The notes beneath the pieces were generated by a model. It worked only from the letters and a program-made list of their open reading frames with translations. It had not been told where the DNA came from and made no database searches. A stretch of 8,114 nt of DNA from Nitrospiria bacterium (GTDB lineage Bacteria; Nitrospirota; Nitrospiria; JACQBZ01): contig CAKKOZ010000040.1 of NCBI GenBank assembly GCA_919901335.1, positions 1 through 8,114 on the forward strand, in the 5' to 3' direction. Shown here piece by piece: positions 1 to 7,212 of the stretch. A program made the position numbers and the translations under genes. Every line of letters starts with the position of its first letter. Positions within the stretch are counted from its first letter, which is position 1.

Positions 1-3
1 GCC

Positions 4-32
4 TTGACCTTTCCCGGAGCGCGCCGTATAAT
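4..32 (+). promoter_or_regulatory. Sigma-70-type promoter for the lipoprotein-nadB unit
   Basis: A -35 box TTGACC (4-9, five of six consensus bases) and a perfect -10 box TATAAT (27-32) are separated by exactly 17 bp. The expected transcription start, 6-7 bases after the -10 box, is about 38-40, which coincides with the ATG at 39. Assignment rests on consensus match only. Confidence 0.7.
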
Positions 33-38
33 GCCGCC

Positions 39-506
39 ATGGTTGTCAAAAACGGTTTCGGGCTCGTCGTTCTGGTCGGAATTCTTCTCGCAATTTCCGG
101 ATGTGAACATGCGCCGGTCAAACCCACGGAAGATTTGAAGCGCCTGCAGCAAATCGACGTGTTCGTCGAAAACCTGCGCGGGGCCTACGAGGGCCGGAAC
201 CTTCAAGCCTTCTCGGCGCTGTATCCCGATGAACGCGCGGATGACCTTCGAACGATCGCCGCCTTCATGGATTCGGCGAGCGCGCCGCGCCTGGATTTTG
301 TGATCGATCAGATCGTCCTTCAGGACGAAACCGTTCGGGTCTCGCTCCACTGGGAGCTTCGCTGGAAATCCGAAAAAGCCGGCCCGGTGAAACAACGCGG
401 CAACGCCTTCTTCCAACTCGCCGGAAAGTCCGACCTGCGTCTTCAGGCCATTGGGGGAGACAATCCCTTCACGGCCCCCGCATCCTACCGGGCCTCCGTG
501 CCATGA
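39..506 (+). CDS. Small lipoprotein of unknown function (possibly NTF2-like)
   Basis: The 155-residue protein starts with a lipoprotein signal: K4 and N5, a hydrophobic core at residues 8-19, and a lipobox ISGC ending at C22. It should therefore be exported and lipidated on C22. Residue +2 is Glu rather than Asp, so outer-membrane sorting is more likely than inner-membrane retention if a Lol system is present. The mature part opens with a predicted helix (about residues 32-60) and continues with alternating charged strands and a W-rich stretch near 105-109. This pattern resembles NTF2/SnoaL-like folds, but the similarity is only by eye and I do not recognise a named family. No other start codon lies between the promoter and the signal peptide, so ATG 39 is the start despite having no ribosome-binding site. 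Its stop overlaps the nadB start (ATGA, 503-506), implying co-transcription and coupled translation. Confidence 0.8.
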   Translation: MVVKNGFGLVVLVGILLAISGCEHAPVKPTEDLKRLQQIDVFVENLRGAYEGRNLQAFSALYPDERADDLRTIAAFMDSASAPRLDFVIDQIVLQDETVRVSLHWELRWKSEKAGPVKQRGNAFFQLAGKSDLRLQAIGGDNPFTAPASYRASVP

Positions 507-2122
507 CCGCTCCCTCCGCAAGCGATCCCGCTCTTGAGACGACTGATTATCTTGTGATCGGAAGCGGCATCGCCGGCCTTCGGGCGGCCATTGAGCTCGC
601 GCCGCACGGCCGGGTCCTGATCGTGAACAAGGGAAAGCCGCCGGAGAGCGCCTCGGAATTCGCACAGGGCGGAATCGCGGTGGTTCTCGATCCGCAGGAC
701 AGTATTGAGGCGCATATCTCGGACACCCTCCTTGCCGGCAAGGGCCTCTGCCGACCGGAGGCGGTGGAGGTCCTAATCAAAGAGGGACCGGACCGGGTCC
801 GGGAATTAATTCGGTGGGGCGCTCGATTCGACCGGGAACAGGACCGGTATATCCTGGCGAAAGAAGCCGCCCACCGTTCCGCCCGGATCCTTCGGGCTCA
901 GGGCGATGCCACCGGAACCGAGATCATGCGCGCACTGACGGGAAAGGCGCAACAGCTTCAGTCCATCCGCTGGTTGGTCCAACATTTCACGGCCGATCTG
1001 CTTGTGGAGGAAGGCCGGTGCATCGGGGCGGTTCTGCTGTCCGAATCCAAGGGGGTCCGGGCGGTCGGCGCCAAGTCGGTCGTGTTGGCCAGCGGCGGCG
1101 CGGGCCAGGTCTATTTGCGCACCACGAATCCGCCCGTTGCCACGGGGGACGGGATGGCGATGGCCTACCGCGCCGGCTGCGCTCTCGAGGACATGGAATT
1201 CGTCCAGTTCCATCCGACGGCGCTCGCGCTTCCCAACGCCCCCACTTTTCTTCTGACCGAAGCCATGCGGGGCGAGGGGGCAATCCTGCGCAATCCCCGG
1301 GGCGCGGCCTTTATGAAGCGGTACGATCCGGCCGCCGAGCTGGCCACACGGGACGTCGTCAGCCGGGCGATCTGGCAGGAGATGCAGGCCGGCAACACCT
1401 CCCATGTTTATCTGGACGTCACCCATTTGAATGCGGCCTTTATCCGAAAACGATTTCCTACCATCACCCAGACCTGTCTGCGGTATGGACTGGACATCAC
1501 CCGAACGCCCATTCCGGTTGCGCCCAGCGCCCATTTCATGATCGGAGGGGCCACGACATCGCTGACGGGAGCCACCTCCCTCCACGGGCTCTATGCCGCG
1601 GGCGAAGTCGCCTGCAGCGGGGTCCACGGCGCGAACCGGCTGGCGAGCAATTCCTTATTGGAAGGGCTGGTCTTCGGGGCCCGGGCGGGCGAGGCGGTCG
1701 CCGCCGCGTCTTCTGAACACGCGGTCGAGATCTCGGCGATTCAATCCGCCCTGGCAAAACGACTGCCGGAATGGATCGCCCGCCGGTCCGTTTTTCCGGC
1801 GGCGTTGACGACCGCGGCGTATCGACTGAAAGAAATGATGTGGAATCAAGTCGGCATTGTTCGCGATCAGGCCTCGCTCACCCAGGCGTTGAAGCGTCTG
1901 GAAGACTGGGAATCCCTCTCGACCGCTCCCATTGCGTCCCAGGCGGAGGGGGAATTTAAGAATTTGGTGACGGTGGCTTTGTTGATCGTACGGGCGGCTC
2001 TGTTGAGGAAGAACAGCATCGGCGCGCATCACCGCTCGGATGATCCCGAGCCGGGGAAATCCCCCGATTCCCGTCATATCGCATTCCATGGGCCCGATCG
2101 CCCGAAGGGCTACTGGGCGTAG
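503..2122 (+). CDS. nadB: L-aspartate oxidase, NAD biosynthesis
   Basis: This flavoenzyme oxidises L-aspartate to iminoaspartate, using O2 or fumarate as acceptor, for condensation by NadA to quinolinate in the cytoplasm. The 539-residue length fits the family. The FAD-binding GSGIAG is at residues 20-25, and the QGGIA flavin loop is near 55-59. Residues matching the E. coli active site are visible with constant spacing: E121, H237 (FHPTA), R283 (TRDVVSRAI), H344 (APSAHFMIGG) and R379 (HGANRLASNSLLE). The AAGEVACSGVHGANR block is typical of the fumarate reductase/NadB flavoprotein superfamily, and the R-rich C-terminal block ending GAHHRSDDP favours NadB over SdhA/FrdA. The segment around E121 reads KEAAHR rather than the REGGHS of E. 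coli, a variation that leaves E121 in place. The start is the ATG of the ATGA overlap with the lipoprotein gene. No strong Shine-Dalgarno is seen, so translation is probably coupled. nadA and nadC are not in the window. Confidence 0.97.
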   Translation: MTAPSASDPALETTDYLVIGSGIAGLRAAIELAPHGRVLIVNKGKPPESASEFAQGGIAVVLDPQDSIEAHISDTLLAGKGLCRPEAVEVLIKEGPDRVRELIRWGARFDREQDRYILAKEAAHRSARILRAQGDATGTEIMRALTGKAQQLQSIRWLVQHFTADLLVEEGRCIGAVLLSESKGVRAVGAKSVVLASGGAGQVYLRTTNPPVATGDGMAMAYRAGCALEDMEFVQFHPTALALPNAPTFLLTEAMRGEGAILRNPRGAAFMKRYDPAAELATRDVVSRAIWQEMQAGNTSHVYLDVTHLNAAFIRKRFPTITQTCLRYGLDITRTPIPVAPSAHFMIGGATTSLTGATSLHGLYAAGEVACSGVHGANRLASNSLLEGLVFGARAGEAVAAASSEHAVEISAIQSALAKRLPEWIARRSVFPAALTTAAYRLKEMMWNQVGIVRDQASLTQALKRLEDWESLSTAPIASQAEGEFKNLVTVALLIVRAALLRKNSIGAHHRSDDPEPGKSPDSRHIAFHGPDRPKGYWA

Positions 2123-2859
2123 GCTACCCGATAACGCCGGGTATCCTGATACTGTTCCGGGACATTGGTATAGATCACATGGCCGCCGCCGGGGGAGACA
2201 ACTTGATAGACCGACGTGCGGGCAGGCTCTTTTCCACGATAGGTTTTGTAGGCCGCCATGACTTTTTGAATATACCGATGGGTCTTTTCAATGGGCGGGA
2301 CCTGGCCGTACGACTCCACTCTCTTCGCGCCGGCATGATAGGCCGCCAGGGCCAGCGTCAGATCGCTGTTGAAACGGCTCAGGAGATCACTCAAATGTTT
2401 CACCCCGCCGGAAATATTTTCGGTCGGGTTAAATGGGTTTTGTACATCCAGGTCGGAGGCCGTGGCCGGCATGAGTTGCATCAGGCCCATCGCGCCGGCG
2501 CTCGAAACGGCCCGCGGATTAAAATCGGATTCCACCTTGATCACGGCCTTGACCAACGCCGGATCCACGCGGTAACGGCGGGAGGCGCTCAGGATGGTCT
2601 GATGAATCTCATCGGGAGAAATTGAAATCATGGCGGCCGGTTTTTGAAGGCGACGGTAGCGCGGATCGGTCGGCACATTGGTGAAATGAGCCACACCATG
2701 GGTATCCGTAAACTGATACAACTCGCCCCGGACCGGGTCGACCCATCCCGCCAGGCCGCAAATCACAAGAACGACGGCCCAGGAGATCCACCGGCCTCCC
2801 GGCATTCTAAAAGCGCAATTCATCCATCTTACGGATCGGCTTACAAACAGCATAACCAT
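2110..2859 (-). CDS. Exported lytic transglycosylase with DUF4124 and SLT domains
   Basis: This protein cleaves the MurNAc-GlcNAc bond of peptidoglycan with 1,6-anhydro product formation. Its 249 residues contain a basic N-terminus with a hydrophobic segment at about 24-40 (signal peptide or anchor), then a DUF4124-like stretch (47-70: LYQF-D--G--HFTNVP). The SLT/goose-lysozyme-like domain spans about 82-205. Catalytic E110 lies in KVESDFNPRAVS, followed by AGAMGLMQLMPATA (121-134) and AYHAG (173-177; AYNAG in most relatives). The C-terminus carries a second TNVP motif (231-234) resembling the one at 61-64. A strong AAAGGAG (2864-2870 on the minus strand) lies 4 nt before the first ATG and 10 nt before a second ATG at residue 3, so either could be used. 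The gene converges on nadB, overlapping its last 13 bp, and diverges from hsp20. It is a distinct unit with its own promoter. Confidence 0.93.
   Translation of the reverse strand: MVMLFVSRSVRWMNCAFRMPGGRWISWAVVLVICGLAGWVDPVRGELYQFTDTHGVAHFTNVPTDPRYRRLQKPAAMISISPDEIHQTILSASRRYRVDPALVKAVIKVESDFNPRAVSSAGAMGLMQLMPATASDLDVQNPFNPTENISGGVKHLSDLLSRFNSDLTLALAAYHAGAKRVESYGQVPPIEKTHRYIQKVMAAYKTYRGKEPARTSVYQVVSPGGGHVIYTNVPEQYQDTRRYRVAYAQ
2122..2146. other. Inverted repeat just after the nadB stop
   Basis: TACCCG (2125-2130) and CGGGTA (2138-2143) form a perfect 6-bp stem with a 7-nt loop. One mismatch and two further pairs extend it (2122-2123 with 2145-2146). It begins at the nadB stop codon and lies inside the end of the convergent lytic transglycosylase gene. 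There is no T-run on either strand, so it is not a standard intrinsic terminator. It might protect or end the nadB mRNA, or simply reflect coding constraint. Confidence 0.3.
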
Positions 2860-2879
2860 GTTTCTCCTTTAACGTCGTA

Positions 2880-2908
2880 AGGATACCATCCATCCCAAAC
2901 CGTGTCAA
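2880..2908 (-). promoter_or_regulatory. Sigma-70-type promoter for the lytic transglycosylase gene
   Basis: Reading the minus strand, a perfect TTGACA (2908-2903) is followed by a 17-bp spacer and TATCCT (2885-2880, four of six consensus bases). The predicted start is near 2873, which gives a leader of about 14 nt containing the AAAGGAG ribosome-binding site. Confidence 0.65.
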
Positions 2909-2915
2909 TACGCAA

Positions 2916-2936
2916 GGGCAGGTTTCAGAACCGCCC
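2916..2936. promoter_or_regulatory. Inverted repeat midway between divergent promoters
   Basis: GGGC and GGTT on the left (2916-2919, 2921-2924) pair with AACC and GCCC on the right (2929-2936), with A2920 unpaired and TCAG as the centre. The repeat sits between the two outward-facing -35 boxes (2903-2908 minus strand, 2949-2954 plus strand). It is upstream of both predicted transcripts, so an RNA hairpin role is unlikely and a protein-binding site is the natural guess. No known operator consensus is recognised. Confidence 0.4.
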
Positions 2937-2948
2937 GAAGACTTGAAC

Positions 2949-2977
2949 TTGACTCTAAAATACGATGATTTTATAAT
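2949..2977 (+). promoter_or_regulatory. Sigma-70-type promoter for hsp20-clpB, with an embedded dyad
   Basis: TTGACT (2949-2954) and a perfect TATAAT (2972-2977) are separated by 17 bp. The predicted start is about 2984, giving a leader of about 27 nt with AAAGGAG (2998-3004) placed 6 nt before the hsp20 ATG. A perfect dyad, TAAAAT (2956-2961) and ATTTTA (2968-2973) around a 6-nt centre, fills the spacer and invades the -10 box, as a repressor site would. The -35 box overlaps a tandem ACTTGA duplication (2941-2952). No CIRCE repeat is present. Confidence 0.7.
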
Positions 2978-3010
2978 GAACCACCACTCCCCATTTGAAA
3001 GGAGCATGCC

Positions 3011-3463
3011 ATGCCGCCCATCCGATGGGACCCGTTTCGAGACCGGCTGTCGCTTCAAGAACGGATGAACAAATTGTTCGAAGACAGCCTGGTCCGTTCG
3101 ACCAGTCAACTCGGGGAAATACCCCAGGGCACATGGACGCCCGTGGTTGACATTCTGGAGAAGGAGGACGCGATTATTTTAAAGGCGGAACTCCCCGGCG
3201 TTCGGCTGGAAGATGTGGATCTACAGATCAAGGACGACACCCTCGTCCTCAAGGGCGAGCGACGGTTTGAGAACGATGCGAGGAAGGAAAATTACCATCG
3301 GGTGGAACGCTCCTACGGAACGTTCTCCCGATCCTTCACGCTGCCCGGCACCGTGGATCAATCCGGAATCAGCGCTAAACTCAAAGACGGCATTCTGGAG
3401 GTCCATCTCCCGAAAGCCCGGTCGGTTGAATCCAAACCGATCCCGATCGAGATCAAAAAGTAA
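3011..3463 (+). CDS. Small heat-shock protein, Hsp20/alpha-crystallin family
   Basis: This is an ATP-independent holdase that binds unfolding proteins in the cytoplasm and keeps them competent for refolding. Its 150 residues show the family layout. An N-terminal arm (1-41) begins with WDPFRDRLSLQERMNKLFE, which is typical of bacterial class A proteins. The alpha-crystallin domain runs from about 42 to 136 and contains DILEKEDAIILKAELPGV (47-64) and the signature AKLKDGILEVHLPK (122-135). A C-terminal IPIEI (144-148) supplies the I-x-I motif that docks on neighbouring dimers during oligomer assembly. The start at 3011 has a good ribosome-binding site; an out-of-frame ATG at 3006 lies only 1 nt from it and is unlikely to be used. 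clpB follows after 30 bp on the same strand, and the two very probably form one operon in which the holdase feeds the disaggregase. The name ibpA or hspA would be a guess. Confidence 0.96.
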   Translation: MPPIRWDPFRDRLSLQERMNKLFEDSLVRSTSQLGEIPQGTWTPVVDILEKEDAIILKAELPGVRLEDVDLQIKDDTLVLKGERRFENDARKENYHRVERSYGTFSRSFTLPGTVDQSGISAKLKDGILEVHLPKARSVESKPIPIEIKK

Positions 3464-3493
3464 GCCGGCACGAAGTTTCAAGGAGAGCGTTGG

Positions 3494-6109
<2,616 letters not shown>

Positions 6110-6114
6110 TTTTA

Positions 6115-6143
6115 TTGACAGGCCACTGCGGTTGTGATAAACA
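6115..6143 (+). promoter_or_regulatory. Possible promoter for the Fis-type gene
   Basis: A perfect TTGACA (6115-6120) starts 6 bp after the clpB stop. A 17-bp spacer leads to TAAACA (6138-6143), which matches only half of the -10 consensus. An alternative GATAAA at 6136 would give a 15-bp spacer. The gene could also be read through from clpB. Confidence 0.35.
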
Positions 6144-6148
6144 GAGCG

Positions 6149-6172
6149 ATCCACCGGTCGTCCATCCACCGG
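6149..6172. repeat. Direct repeat of ATCCACCGG, 15-bp period
   Basis: ATCCACCGG occurs at 6149-6157 and again at 6164-6172, followed by TCG and CCG respectively. The pair lies just downstream of the candidate promoter for the Fis-type gene and about 50 bp before its start codon. It may be a binding site or chance. Confidence 0.4.
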
Positions 6173-6223
6173 CCGCAACCATAACCGATACGCGTAACCG
6201 CTTCTCCACGTCCAGGGTTCCCG

Positions 6224-6535
6224 ATGTCTGCTTCATCTGTCGTTGCACCTTCCCATGCCAAACCGGCTCCCCAGAAAAAGGCCCTGGGTCTGGCTCTGGA
6301 AGAGTTCATGGAACACCGGCTCAAGGATTTTGTCAAACAAATGAAAGCCTCCGGCGGCCGCAATCTCCATTCGATCCTGCTTCGAGAAATTGAACGCCCC
6401 TTGATTACGGTTACGCTGAAAGAGACGAACGGAAATCAGATTCAAGCCGCCCACCTGCTCGGGATGAACCGAAACACGCTCCGGAAGAAGATTAAGGAGC
6501 TCAAGATTCGAGTTCACAAAAACACCAAGGGATAA
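6224..6535 (+). CDS. Small Fis-type helix-turn-helix DNA-binding protein
   Basis: The 103-residue protein is a free-standing version of the C-terminal DNA-binding domain shared by Fis and NtrC-type activators. A polar, Ala/Pro/Lys-containing N-terminus (1-20) is followed by helices at about 21-42 and 47-66 (LHSILLREIERPLITVTL), which in Fis form the dimer core. The helix-turn-helix lies at 68-93: TNGNQIQAAHLLGMNRNTLRKK. The GNQ--AA--LG-NR-TLRKK pattern is diagnostic of the HTH_8 family. There is no receiver or AAA+ sigma-54 domain, so it cannot itself be a sigma-54 activator. It may be a nucleoid-associated or local regulator; its targets are unknown. The start at 6224 has only a weak AGGG (6214-6217) upstream. 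It lies between clpB and the HU gene on the same strand, and the HU neighbour strengthens the nucleoid-protein idea. I do not assign fis because true Fis is largely gammaproteobacterial. Confidence 0.88.
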   Translation: MSASSVVAPSHAKPAPQKKALGLALEEFMEHRLKDFVKQMKASGGRNLHSILLREIERPLITVTLKETNGNQIQAAHLLGMNRNTLRKKIKELKIRVHKNTKG

Positions 6536-6551
6536 ATACAACAGATTCTGC

Positions 6552-6580
6552 TTGACAACGGCGGATTGAATTGATAGTTT
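6552..6580 (+). promoter_or_regulatory. Probable promoter for the HU gene
   Basis: A perfect TTGACA (6552-6557), a 17-bp spacer and TAGTTT (6575-6580, half of the consensus) precede the HU gene. The leader would be about 40 nt and would contain GAGGA (6611-6615). The poor -10 box makes this tentative. Confidence 0.4.
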
Positions 6581-6626
6581 ACCCACGCTCTTGACGGACT
6601 GCCCGATCCTGAGGAAGACCCTTTCC

Positions 6627-6899
6627 ATGACCAAGCAGGAATTAATCGAAAAGATTTCCGGAATGGCCGGCATCAGCAAAGTGGCGGCGGGAGACGCCCT
6701 GAACGCCGCGCTGGAGGGGATTACTTCCGCACTTAAAAAGGGACAAAAAGTCAGCCTGATCGGTTTTGGAACATTTTCCGTGATGAAAAGGAAGGCGCGC
6801 GTCGGCCGCAATCCAAAAACCGGCGATGTGATCAAGATCCCGGCCTGTCGCGCACCTAAATTCTCAGCCGGGAAGGGACTCAAAACCGCCGTAAAATAG
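6627..6899 (+). CDS. hup: HU family nucleoid-associated DNA-binding protein
   Basis: This dimeric histone-like protein bends and compacts DNA. From the ATG at 6627 it is 90 residues, the standard HU length, and begins MTKQELIEKISGMAGISK, the usual N-terminal helix. A TTG at 6591 is in frame but would add 12 residues alien to the family and lacks a ribosome-binding site. GAGGA (6611-6615) lies about 11 nt before the chosen ATG. The HU signature covers about 46-65: GFGTFSVMKRKARVGRNPKTG. P63 in the RNPKTG turn is the residue that intercalates into DNA in the beta arm. The C-terminal helix region reads APKFSAGKGLKTAVK. C74 is slightly unusual, in IPACRAP where IPASKVP is common. An IHF subunit is the alternative, but length and sequence favour HU. 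It sits between the Fis-type gene and tRNA-Val. Confidence 0.95.
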   Translation: MTKQELIEKISGMAGISKVAAGDALNAALEGITSALKKGQKVSLIGFGTFSVMKRKARVGRNPKTGDVIKIPACRAPKFSAGKGLKTAVK

Positions 6900-6908
6900 C
6901 TCTCCTCC

Positions 6909-6925
6909 ACCCAAGCCTATTGGGT
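6909..6925 (+). other. Short hairpin after the HU gene abutting the tRNA promoter
   Basis: ACCCAA (6909-6914) pairs with TTGGGT (6920-6925) around the loop GCCTA, 10 bp after the HU stop. No T-run follows, so it is at best a weak terminator. Its last base is the first base of the -35 box of the tRNA promoter, so as DNA it could also be part of a regulatory site. Confidence 0.35.
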
Positions 6926-6953
6926 TGACAAATCAAGCAGTTTATATTAGGAT
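6925..6953 (+). promoter_or_regulatory. Promoter for tRNA-Val, possibly also thrS
   Basis: A perfect TTGACA (6925-6930), 17-bp spacer and TAGGAT (6948-6953, four of six) end 13 bp before the mature tRNA. The bases between the -10 box and the expected start (6954-6960) are AGCGCCG. Such a GC-rich discriminator is typical of stable-RNA promoters under stringent control in well-studied bacteria. Confidence 0.65.
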
Positions 6954-6966
6954 AGCGCCGATTTGT

Positions 6967-7041
6967 AGGCGCGTAGCTCAGGGGTAGAGCGCTACCTTGA
7001 CACGGTAGAGGTCGGCGGTTCGAGACCGCCCGTGCCTACCA
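6967..7041 (+). tRNA. tRNA-Val (anticodon GAC)
   Basis: All four arms fold. The acceptor AGGCGCG pairs with CGTGCCT (one G-U pair), D-stem GCTC with GAGC, anticodon stem CTACC with GGTAG, and T-stem GGCGG with CCGCC. The anticodon loop TTGACAC gives GAC, reading valine codons GUC and GUU. Variable loop is 5 nt, the discriminator is A, and CCA is encoded (7039-7041), for 75 nt in total. The T-loop TTCGAGA keeps TTCGA but ends in a purine, a small departure from the norm. The gene is on the same strand as HU and thrS and has its own promoter upstream. Confidence 0.96.
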
Positions 7042-7091
7042 TGAGCCTTGTATCAGTTTTAAATAAATAGAGCAGCGGATGAAAAGGCATC

Positions 7092-7120
7092 ATAACGAAC
7101 GGGTTGTGTGACGTTGTTAT
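7092..7120 (+). promoter_or_regulatory. Hairpin 1 in the thrS leader
   Basis: ATAAC (7092-7096) and AACG (7098-7101) pair with CGTT (7112-7115) and GTTAT (7116-7120), making nine base pairs with G7097 bulged. The 10-nt loop (7102-7111) contains TTGTG, that is, a Thr-type anticodon UGU preceded by U and followed by a purine. A regulatory role is an inference from position. Confidence 0.4.
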
Positions 7121-7124
7121 CGGA

Positions 7125-7150
7125 CGAGTCATCATTCTGATCTAGACTCG
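7125..7150 (+). promoter_or_regulatory. Hairpin 2 in the thrS leader
   Basis: CGAGTC (7125-7130) pairs with GACTCG (7145-7150), and ATCA (7131-7134) with TGAT (7138-7141). The result is a ten-pair stem with a 3-nt bulge (CTA, 7142-7144) and a TTC loop. It begins 4 nt after hairpin 1. No T-run follows, so it is not a standard terminator for the tRNA. Confidence 0.45.
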
Positions 7151-7212
7151 AACACGCACATCACCGGATCGGAGCGATGCCTTTAACGTTTATCATGGCC
7201 GGTAAAATAATC

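Noticed and set aside
806..1716. Long overlapping frames of 273 (-) and 300 (+) codons within nadB
   Set aside because: They are Arg/Gly/Pro-rich shadow translations of a confidently identified nadB, without family motifs or ribosome-binding sites.
2052..2066. CGGGG/CCCCG hairpin near the end of nadB as a terminator for the lytic transglycosylase
   Set aside because: The stem is five pairs with no T-run after it in the minus-strand direction, and it encodes conserved NadB C-terminal residues.
2942..2996. Sigma-32-like elements CTTGAA and CCCCATTT upstream of hsp20
   Set aside because: Both halves resemble the heat-shock consensus, but they are about 41 bp apart instead of 13-17, and a properly spaced sigma-70 promoter overlaps.
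6591..6626. Upstream TTG start extending HU by 12 residues
   Set aside because: The extension is unlike HU N-termini, and the ATG at 6627 gives the standard 90-residue protein beginning MTKQEL.
6233..6910. 225-codon minus-strand frame covering the Fis-type and HU genes
   Set aside because: Both plus-strand genes are unmistakable family members; the antisense frame shows no domain.
6967..7060. tRNA 3' end as a phage or island attachment site
   Set aside because: No integrase gene and no repeat of the tRNA 3' sequence occur in the window; a housekeeping gene follows directly.
7041..7111. Short leader peptides (ATG 7041 and ATG 7079) that might attenuate thrS
   Set aside because: The 9- and 10-residue frames contain no threonine codons, so they would not sense Thr-tRNA shortage; the first begins inside the tRNA CCA.
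7042..7212. T-box riboswitch upstream of thrS
   Set aside because: No T-box core sequence or terminator/antiterminator pair with a U-run was seen.
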